Source of the DNA: 73-13 sp035555435
GTDB lineage: Bacteria; Actinomycetota; Actinomycetes; Actinomycetales; Microbacteriaceae
Length of the DNA stretch: 64,000 nt
Reading direction: 5' to 3'
Assembly: GCA_035555435.1 (NCBI GenBank)
Contig: DATMGN010000029.1
Span: 1-64,000, forward strand
Shown here: piece after piece, positions 52,365-60,422 of the stretch
How positions within the stretch are numbered: position 1 is the stretch's first letter
Layout of the letters: each line of letters starts with the position of its first letter
The notes under the pieces: model-generated
What the model was told of the DNA's origin: nothing
The model's input: only the letters and a program-made list of their open reading frames with translations
Database searches by the model: none
Position numbers and translations under genes: made by a program

Positions 52365-52416
52365 GGTGACAGCAACCGGCGTTCCGGGCCCGACAGAACG
52401 CGAGTTGCCGTCACCT
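52364..52416. repeat. Palindromic repeat, GTGACAGCAAC family, copy 2
   Basis: AGGTGAC, GCAAC and GCGTTC on the left pair in order with GAACGC, GTTGC and GTCACCT on the right. It lies between the MarR gene end and tRNA-Gln (opposite strands), where it could end both transcripts. Related to the copy at 48878-48932. Confidence 0.65.
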
Positions 52417-52432
52417 GAGCGGTGATCGAAGC

Positions 52433-52503
52433 TCCGCCCCCAGGATTCGAACCTGGACCTCACGGCTCCAAAGGCCGTCGTGCTGCCGTTACACCAAGGC
52501 GGA
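52433..52503 (-). tRNA. tRNA-Gln (UUG)
   Basis: The minus strand folds as a complete tRNA: acceptor arms TCCGCCT / GGGCGGA, anticodon stem ACGGC/GCCGT around the loop CTTTGGA with anticodon TTG, and a T arm CCAGGTTCGAATCCTGG. No CCA is encoded. It lies just upstream of, and divergent from, glmU. Confidence 0.93.
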
Positions 52504-52538
52504 TCGCATGGGCGCCCGACAATCCTGACAGAGGACGG

Positions 52539-52544
52539 CAGAAT
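52539..52544 (+). promoter_or_regulatory. Leaderless -10 element of glmU
   Basis: CAGAAT ends six bases before the ATG at 52551, a spacing shared with many genes in the window. Confidence 0.45.
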
Positions 52545-52550
52545 GGGCGC

Positions 52551-53972
52551 ATGACCCCCCGCCAGGATCAGGACGCCCCGCGTCCGCTCGCCGTCATCGT
52601 CCTCGCCGCCGGGCAGGGCACCCGGATGCGCTCCGCGACGCCGAAGGTCCTCCACCAGATCTCCGGCCGCACCCTCATCGGCCACGTCCTGACGACCGCA
52701 CGTGAGCTCGCGCCCGAGCACGTCGTCGTCGTCGTGCGGCACGAGCGCGACGCGGTCGTCGCGGCGATCGACGAGGCGACCCCGGGCCTGACGATCGTCG
52801 ACCAGGACGAGATCCCCGGCACGGGACGCGCCGTCGAGCTCGCGATCGCGGCGCTCCCGGCCGCCTTCGACGGCGACGTCGCGATCCTCTCCGGCGACGT
52901 GCCGCTGCTCGGGCCGGCCGAGCTCGGCGTGCTCCTGGAGCGCCACCGCGCCTCCGCCGCGGCCGCGACGCTGCTCACCGCGGCGCTCGCCGACGCGACC
53001 GGGTACGGCCGCATCGTGCGCGGCGGCGATGGGCTCGTCGACCGGATCGTCGAGCACGCCGACGCGAGCACCGAGGAGCGCCTTATCGGCGAGATCAACT
53101 CGGGCACCTACGTCTTCGCCGCGGCGGCGCTGCGCACCTCCCTGCCGCGCATCGGCTCGCACAACGCGCAGGGCGAGAAGTACCTCACCGACGCGATCGG
53201 CATCCTGCGGGGCGACGGACTGCCGGTCGCCGCGACGCTCGCCGACGAGCCCGCGAGCGTCGCCGGGATCAATGACCGCGTGCAGCTCGCCGAGGCGGAG
53301 CGCGTCCTCAACGCGCGCATCGTCCGCGGCCACCAGCGCGCGGGCGTCACCATCCGCGACCCGCACACCACGTGGATCGACGTCGACGTCACGATCGGCC
53401 AGGACTCCGAGATCCTGCCCGGCACCCGGCTGCGCGGCGCGACGACGATCGGACAGAACGCGATCGTCGGGCCCGAGACGACGCTGACCGACACCGAGGT
53501 CGGCGATCTCGCGGTCGTCACGCGGACGGAGGCGACGCTCGCCGTCATCGGGACCGCGTCGAACGTCGGGCCGTTCGCCTACCTGCGGCCCGGCACGGTG
53601 CTCGGCGCCGCGGGCAAGATCGGCACCTTCGTCGAGACGAAGAACACGACGATCGGCAAGGGCAGCAAGGTCCCGCACCTGTCCTACGTCGGCGACACCG
53701 AGATCGGGGAGGGCACGAACCTCGGCGCGAGCACCATCACCGCGAACTACGACGGGGTCAACAAGCACCGCACGCGGATCGGCTCGCACGTGCACACGGG
53801 CGTCCACAACTCGCTCGTCGCACCCGTGGAGATCGGCGACGGCGCGACGGTCGGCGCGGGCGCGGTCGTCCGCAAGGACGTGCCCGCGGGCGCGCTCACC
53901 GTGAGCGTCGCGCCGCAGCGCAACATCGAGGGCTGGGCGGCGCGCCACGCGGATGGCGCCGATGGCGCGTAG
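52551..53972 (+). CDS. glmU: Bifunctional N-acetylglucosamine-1-phosphate uridyltransferase / glucosamine-1-phosphate acetyltransferase
   Basis: A 473-residue bifunctional enzyme making UDP-GlcNAc for peptidoglycan. The N-terminal pyrophosphorylase has VIVLAAGQGTRMRSATPKVLH and GDVPLLGP; the C-terminal left-handed beta helix has hexapeptide repeats and the acetyl-CoA-site blocks NVGPFAYLRPGT, FVETKNTTIGKGSKVPHLSY and NYDGVNKHRTRIG. The start at 52551 gives normal length; the frame remains open upstream across the tRNA. It overlaps the following gene by 20 bases and shares its operon. Confidence 0.95.
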   Translation: MTPRQDQDAPRPLAVIVLAAGQGTRMRSATPKVLHQISGRTLIGHVLTTARELAPEHVVVVVRHERDAVVAAIDEATPGLTIVDQDEIPGTGRAVELAIAALPAAFDGDVAILSGDVPLLGPAELGVLLERHRASAAAATLLTAALADATGYGRIVRGGDGLVDRIVEHADASTEERLIGEINSGTYVFAAAALRTSLPRIGSHNAQGEKYLTDAIGILRGDGLPVAATLADEPASVAGINDRVQLAEAERVLNARIVRGHQRAGVTIRDPHTTWIDVDVTIGQDSEILPGTRLRGATTIGQNAIVGPETTLTDTEVGDLAVVTRTEATLAVIGTASNVGPFAYLRPGTVLGAAGKIGTFVETKNTTIGKGSKVPHLSYVGDTEIGEGTNLGASTITANYDGVNKHRTRIGSHVHTGVHNSLVAPVEIGDGATVGAGAVVRKDVPAGALTVSVAPQRNIEGWAARHADGADGA

Positions 53973-55872
53973 GCCGCGCCGGGTCGCCCCGGCCATCCCG
54001 GTCGGCCGCAGCGTCGCACTCGGCTACCGCCTGACGTTCTCCAGCCTCGGCCGCTGGCTCATCCTCGTCCTCGTCGTCCAGGGCGGCGTCGCGGTCGTCG
54101 GCGCACCGCTGCTTGCCGCGCTCTTCCAGTCGGGCCTCGCGGCCGCGGGCATCGGCAGCCTGACGACGGCGACGCTGCGCGACCTCATCGTCCATCCGGG
54201 CTCCCTCGCGCTCGTCATCCTCTTCCTCGTCCTGTCGCTCGTCGCGATCATCATCCAGACGGCGATCGTCGCGGTCGCCGCCGCGGCCCAGCAGGACACG
54301 GGGGCGATGCCGCGGCCGCGCACGATCGCGCTCGGCGTCGCCCGCCGACTGCGCGCCCTCGCCCGGCCCTCCACACTGCTGCTCCTGCCCTACCTGCTGC
54401 TGCTCGCGCCGCTCGGGCACGCGGCGCTCGGCTCCGTGCTCACCCGCTGGATCGCGATCCCGAACTTCATCTCCGGCGAGCTCATGCGCTCGCCGATCGG
54501 GATGGTCGTGTGGATCGTGCTGTCGCTCGTGCTCTGGTACGTGAACCTGCGGCTCGTGCTCACGGTGCCGTTCGTCGCCGTCGGCGGCATGACGGCGCCG
54601 CAGGCCTTCCGCGCGAGCTGGGCGGCGACGCGCTGGCGGATGTGGCGGCTCATCGCCGTCATCCTCGGCGTCGTCGTCGCGGCCGCGATCGCGCTCACCG
54701 TGCTGGCGGGGCTCGCCCTCGGTGCGACCGCGCTCGCGGACTCGGTGGCCCCGCAGGCGGCGCCCGTCGTCGCGGCGATCGGGCTGTCCGTCGCGGCGGT
54801 CGCCGGGTTCTTCGTGGTCGGCATCGCCTTCGTCATGCAGACGCAGGTGTTCGTGCGCATCGTGCGCGACGCGCTCGACGCCTGGCGTCTGCAGCCGCAG
54901 GCGGATCGCGGGTCGAGTGCGCCGCAGGCGGATCGCGGGTCGAGTGCGCCGCAGGCGGATCGCGGGTCGAGTGCGCCGCAGGCGCGTATCGAGACCCCCA
55001 CCCGCCGGCCCCTCGCCGCCGCGACCGCGATCGCCGTGACCGTCCTCGGCGTCGTCGGCCTGTCGATCGCGACGGTCCCCGTGCTCGACCGCTACTCCGA
55101 CGGCGCGACCCTCGTCATCGCGCACCGCGGCGTCACCGACCACGCGGTCGAGAACACGATCCCCGCGCTCGAGGCCGCCGCGGCGGCGGGCGCCGACATG
55201 GTCGAGTTCGACGTCCAGCAGACGAGCGACGGCGACTGGGTCGTCATGCACGACTTCGACCTGATGCGCCTCGCGGGGATCTCCGGCGCCGTCAAGGACA
55301 TGACGCTCGCCGAGGCGACGCAGCTCACGGTGCGCGAGAACGGCAACGTCGGGACCGTCCCCTCGATGCGGGAGTGGGTCGAGCGGGCGAAGGAGCTCCG
55401 CATGCCGCTGCTCATCGAGATCAAGCCGCACGGTCAGGAGACGCCCGACTATCTCGAGCGCTTCTATGCGATCCTCGACGAGGTCGGCATCACCGGCACG
55501 AGCCGCTACCACTCGCTGAGCGCCGACGTCGTCGCGGGACAGACCGCGATGCGCCCGGAGACGAAGGTCGGCTACATCGTCGCCATCGCGTTCGGTGCGG
55601 GCGTGCCCGACACTCCGGCCGACTTCCTCGTCATCGAGGAGTTCTCGTACTCGGACGGGCTGCGTGCGGCGCTGCACGACTCGGGTCGCGGCATCTTCGT
55701 CTGGACCGTCAACGAGGAGAACGCGATGCGCGGCTATCTCCGAGACGGCGTCGACGGGCTCATCACCGACGAGGCCGCGCTCGCGCTCGCGCAGCGCGCC
55801 GCGGTCGCCGACGAGCGGGGTCTCGTGCCGAAGCTGCTCGACGCGCTCGACCGGGCGGTGACACTCTGGTGA
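53953..55872 (+). CDS. Membrane-anchored glycerophosphodiester phosphodiesterase
   Basis: A 639-residue protein. Residues 15-310 are a multi-helix membrane domain of the GPDPase_memb type; a linker with three tandem copies of PQADRGSSA (about 315-341) follows, then one more helix and a C-terminal GDPD catalytic domain (about 385-630) with VIAHRGVTDHAVENTIPALE, DMVEFDVQQTSDGDWVVMHD and LLIEIKPHG. It would hydrolyse glycerophosphodiesters outside the membrane. The linker is encoded by palindromic-repeat DNA. It overlaps glmU; a second ATG lies three codons later. Confidence 0.88.
   Translation: MAPMARRPRRVAPAIPVGRSVALGYRLTFSSLGRWLILVLVVQGGVAVVGAPLLAALFQSGLAAAGIGSLTTATLRDLIVHPGSLALVILFLVLSLVAIIIQTAIVAVAAAAQQDTGAMPRPRTIALGVARRLRALARPSTLLLLPYLLLLAPLGHAALGSVLTRWIAIPNFISGELMRSPIGMVVWIVLSLVLWYVNLRLVLTVPFVAVGGMTAPQAFRASWAATRWRMWRLIAVILGVVVAAAIALTVLAGLALGATALADSVAPQAAPVVAAIGLSVAAVAGFFVVGIAFVMQTQVFVRIVRDALDAWRLQPQADRGSSAPQADRGSSAPQADRGSSAPQARIETPTRRPLAAATAIAVTVLGVVGLSIATVPVLDRYSDGATLVIAHRGVTDHAVENTIPALEAAAAAGADMVEFDVQQTSDGDWVVMHDFDLMRLAGISGAVKDMTLAEATQLTVRENGNVGTVPSMREWVERAKELRMPLLIEIKPHGQETPDYLERFYAILDEVGITGTSRYHSLSADVVAGQTAMRPETKVGYIVAIAFGAGVPDTPADFLVIEEFSYSDGLRAALHDSGRGIFVWTVNEENAMRGYLRDGVDGLITDEAALALAQRAAVADERGLVPKLLDALDRAVTLW
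54894..54996. repeat. Three tandem 27-bp repeats plus a partial copy inside the glycerophosphodiesterase gene
   Basis: Units start at 54894, 54921 and 54948, each beginning GCCGCAGGCGGATCGCGGGT; a fourth, partial one ends GCGTATCGAGACC at 54996. The half-units match the palindromic family at 984 and 37350. The unit is nine codons, so the frame is kept. Confidence 0.8.
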
Positions 55873-55922
55873 TCGGGCGAGGCTCGGGTCGATAGACTGC
55901 ACATCACATCGGAAGGGGTGCA

Positions 55923-56897
55923 GTGACCGCGATCAAGGCCGCGAGCAGCAAGCGACTGGTCCTTGTGTCAGGGCGTGCCCATCCCCGCCTCGCGGAGCAG
56001 ATCGCGGCCGAGCTCGACACCGAACTCGTCGAGACCGAGCTGCGCACCTTCGCCAACGGCGAGATCTACGCGCGCTACAGCGAGAGTCTGCGCGGCACCG
56101 ACGTCTTCATCATCCAGTCGCACTCGTCGCCGATCAACGAGTGGCTCATGGAGCAGCTCATCATGATCGATGCGGCCAAGCGCGCGAGCGCGAAGCGGAT
56201 CACCGCGGTCGTGCCGTTCTACCCGTATGCGCGCCAGGACAAGAAGGGCCGCGGCCGCGAGCCCATCTCGGCCCGCCTCGTCGCCGACCTGTTCCTCGCC
56301 GCGGGCGCGGACCGGATCATGAGCGTCGACCTGCACGCGGCGCAGATCCAGGGCTACTTCGACGGGCCCGTCGACCACCTGTTCGCGATGCCGGTGCTGC
56401 TGGAGTACTTCGAGAAGCTGCGCGGCCCCGACCTGACGATCGTCTCGCCGGACATGGGCCGCGTGCGCGTCGCCGACATCTGGTCGGACAAGCTCGGGGC
56501 GCCGCTCGCGATCATCCACAAGCGCCGCGACCCGAAGGTCGCGAACCAGGTCTCGGTCCACGAGATCGTCGGCGAGGTCGCCGGCCGCGACTGCCTGCTC
56601 GTCGACGACATGATCGACACGGGCGGCACGATCGTGAAGGCCGCCGAGGCGCTCAAGCGCAACGGCGCGAAGAGCGTCGTCGTCGCGGCGACGCACGCGG
56701 TGTTCTCCGACCCGGCGGTCGAGCGGCTCCAGTCGGAGTTCATCGACGAGGTCGTCGTCACGGACTCGCTCCCGATCCCGGCGTCGAAGCGCTGGGACCG
56801 GCTCACGGTGCTGCCGATCGCGCCGCTCATCGCGCGCGCGATCCAGGAGGTGTTCGCCGACGGCTCGGTGACCTCGATGTTCGACGGCGCCGCCTGA
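55923..56897 (+). CDS. prs: Ribose-phosphate pyrophosphokinase
   Basis: A 324-residue PRPP synthetase, making PRPP from ribose 5-phosphate and ATP. FANGEIYARYSESLRGTDVFI, PFYPYARQDKKGRGREPISARL, SVDLHAAQIQGYF and the PRPP loop LLVDDMIDTGGTIVKAAEAL are conserved. The GTG start follows GGAAGGGG at 55911-55918, and TAGACT near 55893 may be its -10, so this gene has a normal leader unlike many neighbours. Confidence 0.95.
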   Translation: MTAIKAASSKRLVLVSGRAHPRLAEQIAAELDTELVETELRTFANGEIYARYSESLRGTDVFIIQSHSSPINEWLMEQLIMIDAAKRASAKRITAVVPFYPYARQDKKGRGREPISARLVADLFLAAGADRIMSVDLHAAQIQGYFDGPVDHLFAMPVLLEYFEKLRGPDLTIVSPDMGRVRVADIWSDKLGAPLAIIHKRRDPKVANQVSVHEIVGEVAGRDCLLVDDMIDTGGTIVKAAEALKRNGAKSVVVAATHAVFSDPAVERLQSEFIDEVVVTDSLPIPASKRWDRLTVLPIAPLIARAIQEVFADGSVTSMFDGAA

Positions 56898-56986
56898 GGC
56901 CTGGGCTCAGATTCTCGGGCCATCGCGCGGCGCGAGCGGTCCGCGCTCGGAGCCTCGGCCCGGCGGCGGGGGACCGGCGGGGCGCG

Positions 56987-56992
56987 TAAGTT
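56987..56992 (+). promoter_or_regulatory. Leaderless -10 element of the first acyl-CoA ligase gene
   Basis: TAAGTT ends seven bases before the ATG at 57000; no ribosome site is present. Confidence 0.45.
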
Positions 56993-56999
56993 GGTCGAC

Positions 57000-58706
57000 A
57001 TGACCTCCTACTCGCCGCCGCGACCCTGGATCCGCAACTACGCACCCGGCGTGCCGGAGGAGATTGGGGAGCCGACGGGCACGCTCGCGGATCTCATCGA
57101 CGAGTCGATCGCCGCGTACGGCGATGCGCACACCGCGCTGGAGTTCTTCGGCGCCGAGACGTCGTATGCGCAGTTGCGTGAGCAGATCGACCGCGCCGCC
57201 GAGGGGCTGCGGCAGCTCGGGGTGCGCGCCGGCGATCCCGTCGCGATCATCCTGCCGAACTGCCCGCAGCACATCGCCGCCTTCTACGCCGTCCTGCGGC
57301 TTGGCGCGATCGTCGTCGAGCACAACCCGCTGTACACGCCGCGGGAGCTGCGTCACCAGTTCGAGGACCACGGCGCGCGGTTCGCGATCGCCTGGGACAA
57401 GGTCGTCGAGACCATCCAGGACTTCCCGGGCGACATCGCGCCGGCGATCGTCTCGGTCAATGTGACGAACGCGATGCCCGGCAGGATGCGCGCGATGCTG
57501 CGACTGCCGATCCGCAAGGCGCGCGAGGCGCGGGCGGCGCTCACGACGGCGGTGACGGGCACGATCCCGTGGGAGAAGTTGCTCGGCAACGCGCGGATCC
57601 TCGACGACGTGCCGAGGCCGGCGCTCGACGACGTCGCACTGCTGCAGTACACGAGTGGCACGACGGGGAGCCCGAAGGGTGCGACGCTGACGCACCGCAA
57701 CCTCGTCGCGAACGCGGCGCAGGCGCGCGCCTGGGTGCCCGACGTGCCGCACGGGCCGGAGTGCGTCGTGTACGCGGTGCTGCCGATGTTCCACGCCTAT
57801 GGCCTGACGCTCTGCCTCACCTTCGCGATGAGCATGGGTGGTCGGCTCGTGCTGTTCCCGCGCTTCGACCCGGAGCTCGTGCTCAAGGTCGTCAAGAAGC
57901 GGCCGCCGACGTTCCTGCCGGCGGTGCCGCCCATCTACCAGAAGCTGCAGGCCGCGGCGGCCGAGCAGCGCGTGAGCCTCGCCGGCGCGATGGTGAGCAT
58001 CTCGGGCGCGATGCCGCTGCCGACGTCGATCGTCGAGCCCTGGGAGGCTGCGACGGGCGGCACCCTCGTGGAGGGCTACGGGCTCTCCGAGTGCTCGCCC
58101 GTGCTCGTGTGCAACCCGGTCGGCCCCGGCCGCCGCATCGGCACGATCGGGCTGCCGGTGCCGAGCACCGAGGCGCGCGTCGTCGACCCCGAGCACCCCA
58201 CCGTCGACGTCGAGCCGGGAGCCGAGGGCGAGCTCATCGTCCGCGGACCGCAGGTCATGCAGGGCTACTGGAACAAGCCGGAGGAGACCGCCGCGGTCTT
58301 CGTCGCCGCGAACGACGGCGGCAAGGACTGGTTCCGCACGGGCGACATCGTGCGGCTCGAGGAGGACGGCCACATCGTCGTCGTCGACCGCATCAAGGAG
58401 ATCATCATCTCTGGCGGCTTCAACGTCATGCCGAGCGAGGTCGAGGAGGCGCTGCGCCGTCACGCGACGATCGAGGACGCCGCCGTCGTCGGCATTCCCG
58501 ACGGTGTCTCGGGGGAGCAGGTCGTCGCGGCGGTCGTGCTCGCACCGGGCGCGACGCTCGACGCGGAGGCCGTCCGCACGTTCCTCCGCGACCACCTCGC
58601 CGCGTACAAGATCCCGAAGCGCTTGTTCATCGTCGACGAACTTCCCAAGTCCCTCATCGGCAAGGTCCTGCGGAAAAAGGTGAAAGACTCCCTGCTCGTG
58701 GACTGA
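57000..58706 (+). CDS. Long-chain fatty-acid-CoA ligase (copy 1)
   Basis: A 568-residue AMP-forming acyl-CoA synthetase. The AMP-binding motif is LLQYTSGTTGSPKGATLTH near residue 220; GGTLVEGYGLSECSPV, MQGYWNKPEETA, FRTGDIVRLEEDGHI and the catalytic-lysine tail LPKSLIGKVLRKK follow in order. It activates fatty acids for beta-oxidation or lipid synthesis. A close paralogue follows 18 bases downstream, sharing the N-terminal PW-x-Y-APGVP-EI pattern, so the pair arose by tandem duplication. Confidence 0.92.
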   Translation: MTSYSPPRPWIRNYAPGVPEEIGEPTGTLADLIDESIAAYGDAHTALEFFGAETSYAQLREQIDRAAEGLRQLGVRAGDPVAIILPNCPQHIAAFYAVLRLGAIVVEHNPLYTPRELRHQFEDHGARFAIAWDKVVETIQDFPGDIAPAIVSVNVTNAMPGRMRAMLRLPIRKAREARAALTTAVTGTIPWEKLLGNARILDDVPRPALDDVALLQYTSGTTGSPKGATLTHRNLVANAAQARAWVPDVPHGPECVVYAVLPMFHAYGLTLCLTFAMSMGGRLVLFPRFDPELVLKVVKKRPPTFLPAVPPIYQKLQAAAAEQRVSLAGAMVSISGAMPLPTSIVEPWEAATGGTLVEGYGLSECSPVLVCNPVGPGRRIGTIGLPVPSTEARVVDPEHPTVDVEPGAEGELIVRGPQVMQGYWNKPEETAAVFVAANDGGKDWFRTGDIVRLEEDGHIVVVDRIKEIIISGGFNVMPSEVEEALRRHATIEDAAVVGIPDGVSGEQVVAAVVLAPGATLDAEAVRTFLRDHLAAYKIPKRLFIVDELPKSLIGKVLRKKVKDSLLVD

Positions 58707-58724
58707 CGGGTCCACAATGGCCGC

Positions 58725-60422
58725 ATGACAACGGTGTCAGCTGCCAAGCCATGGCTCGCCCACTACGCCCCAGGCGTCCCGCACGAGATCCCGCCCGTCG
58801 AGGTCTCCCTCCCGGAGTTCTTGGCCGACTCCGCTCGTCGGCATCCGCGCGGCGTCGCGCTCGAGTTCTTCGGCGCGCGCACCACGTACGTCGAGCTCAG
58901 CGAGCAGATCGAGCGTGCCGCGGAGGGCCTGCGGCGCCTCGGCGTCGGCGCGGGCGACCGTGTCGCGATCATCCTGCCGAACTGCCCGCAGCACATCGTC
59001 GCGTTCTACGCCGTGCTGCGACTCGGGGCGATCGTCGCCGAGCACAACCCGCTCTACACGGCCCGCGAGCTCGAGACCCAGTTCGCCGACCACGGGGCGA
59101 AGGTCGCGATCGCCTGGCGGAAGGTCGTGCCGCTGCTGCAGGAGCTGCCCGACGCGGTGCGGCCGACGACGATCGTCGACGTCGACCTCATCGCCGCGAT
59201 GCCGCCGAAAATGCGGCTCATGCTCAAGCTGCCGATCCGCAAGGCGCGCGAGGCCCGCGAGGCGCTGACGACCGAGGTGCACGGCACGACGCCGTGGAGC
59301 GCGCTCATCGAGAGCGAGCCGATCGCCGCGACCGTCCCCGGCCCGAAGCCGCAGGACACCGCGATCCTGCTCTACACCTCCGGTACGACGGGGACGCCCA
59401 AGGGGGCGATGCTGAGCCACGCGAACCTCATTACCAACGCGCTGCAGACGAGCGCGTGGATCCCCGAGTTCGCCTACCCGGGCGCGACGGTCTACGGCGT
59501 CATGCCCATGTTCCACGCGTACGGGCTGACGCTCGGGCTCACCTTCGCGATGGGCGCGGGGGCGAAGCTCGTGCTCTACCCCCGCTTCGACCCGGAGATG
59601 GTGCTTGAGACGGCCAAGCGGGACCCCGCCGCCGTCTTCGCGGGCGCCCCGCCGATCTACCAGAAGGTGCTCGCCGCGGCCGCCGCGAAGGGCCAGTCGC
59701 TCGCCGGCATCGGCGTCGGGATCTCCGGTGCCATGCCGCTGCCGCACGACATCGCGGGACCGTGGGAAGCCGCGACGGGTGGGACGCTCATCGAGGCGTA
59801 CGGGCTCTCCGAGACCTCGCCCGCGCTCATCGCGAACCCGAACACCGACGAGCGCCGTATCGGCTGGATCGGCGTGCCGATCTCGAGCACCGAGGTGCGT
59901 GTCGTCGACCCGGAGACGCTCGCCGACGTCGAGCCCGGGCAGGAGGGCGAGATCATCGGCCGGGGGCCGCAGATCTTCCAGGGCTATTGGAACAAGCCGG
60001 AGGAGACCGCCGAGGTGTTTGTGGAGGCGACCGACGGCGGCGACCCGTGGTTCCGCACCGGCGACATCGGCGTCATGGACGAGTCCGGATTCGTCAAGGT
60101 CGTCGACCGCATCAAGGAGCTCGTCATCACGGCCGGGTTCAACGTCGCGCCGTCGGAGGTGGAGAACGTCATCCGCGAGCATCCCACGATCGAGGACGTC
60201 GCGGTCGTCGGCCTTCCCGACCCGGTCGCGGGGGAGCAGGTCGTCGCGGCGGTCGTGCTCGCGCCGGGCGCGAAGCTCGACGTCGAGGCGCTCACCGCGC
60301 ACGCGCGGGCACACCTCGGCGGCTACAAGGTGCCGAAGCGCTTCGTCGTGATCGACGAGCTACCGCGCAACGTCCTCGGCAAGGTCCTGCGCCGTCGGGT
60401 CCGCGAGAGCCTCCTGCGCTGA
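58725..60422 (+). CDS. Long-chain fatty-acid-CoA ligase (copy 2)
   Basis: A 565-residue paralogue of the preceding gene, with ILLYTSGTTGTPKGAMLSH, GGTLIEAYGLSETSPA, FQGYWNKPEETAE, FRTGDIGVMDESGF and LPRNVLGKVLRRR. Both keep every catalytic motif, so chain-length or condition-specific use is likely. CACAAT (58713-58718) lies six bases before the ATG, so it may have its own leaderless transcript. Its last 63 bases overlap the convergent membrane-protein gene. Confidence 0.92.
   Translation: MTTVSAAKPWLAHYAPGVPHEIPPVEVSLPEFLADSARRHPRGVALEFFGARTTYVELSEQIERAAEGLRRLGVGAGDRVAIILPNCPQHIVAFYAVLRLGAIVAEHNPLYTARELETQFADHGAKVAIAWRKVVPLLQELPDAVRPTTIVDVDLIAAMPPKMRLMLKLPIRKAREAREALTTEVHGTTPWSALIESEPIAATVPGPKPQDTAILLYTSGTTGTPKGAMLSHANLITNALQTSAWIPEFAYPGATVYGVMPMFHAYGLTLGLTFAMGAGAKLVLYPRFDPEMVLETAKRDPAAVFAGAPPIYQKVLAAAAAKGQSLAGIGVGISGAMPLPHDIAGPWEAATGGTLIEAYGLSETSPALIANPNTDERRIGWIGVPISSTEVRVVDPETLADVEPGQEGEIIGRGPQIFQGYWNKPEETAEVFVEATDGGDPWFRTGDIGVMDESGFVKVVDRIKELVITAGFNVAPSEVENVIREHPTIEDVAVVGLPDPVAGEQVVAAVVLAPGAKLDVEALTAHARAHLGGYKVPKRFVVIDELPRNVLGKVLRRRVRESLLR

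Noticed and set aside
54894..54996. Regular 27-bp repeats considered as a CRISPR array
   Set aside because: Units are directly adjacent with no spacers and lie in frame inside a gene; no cas genes are present.
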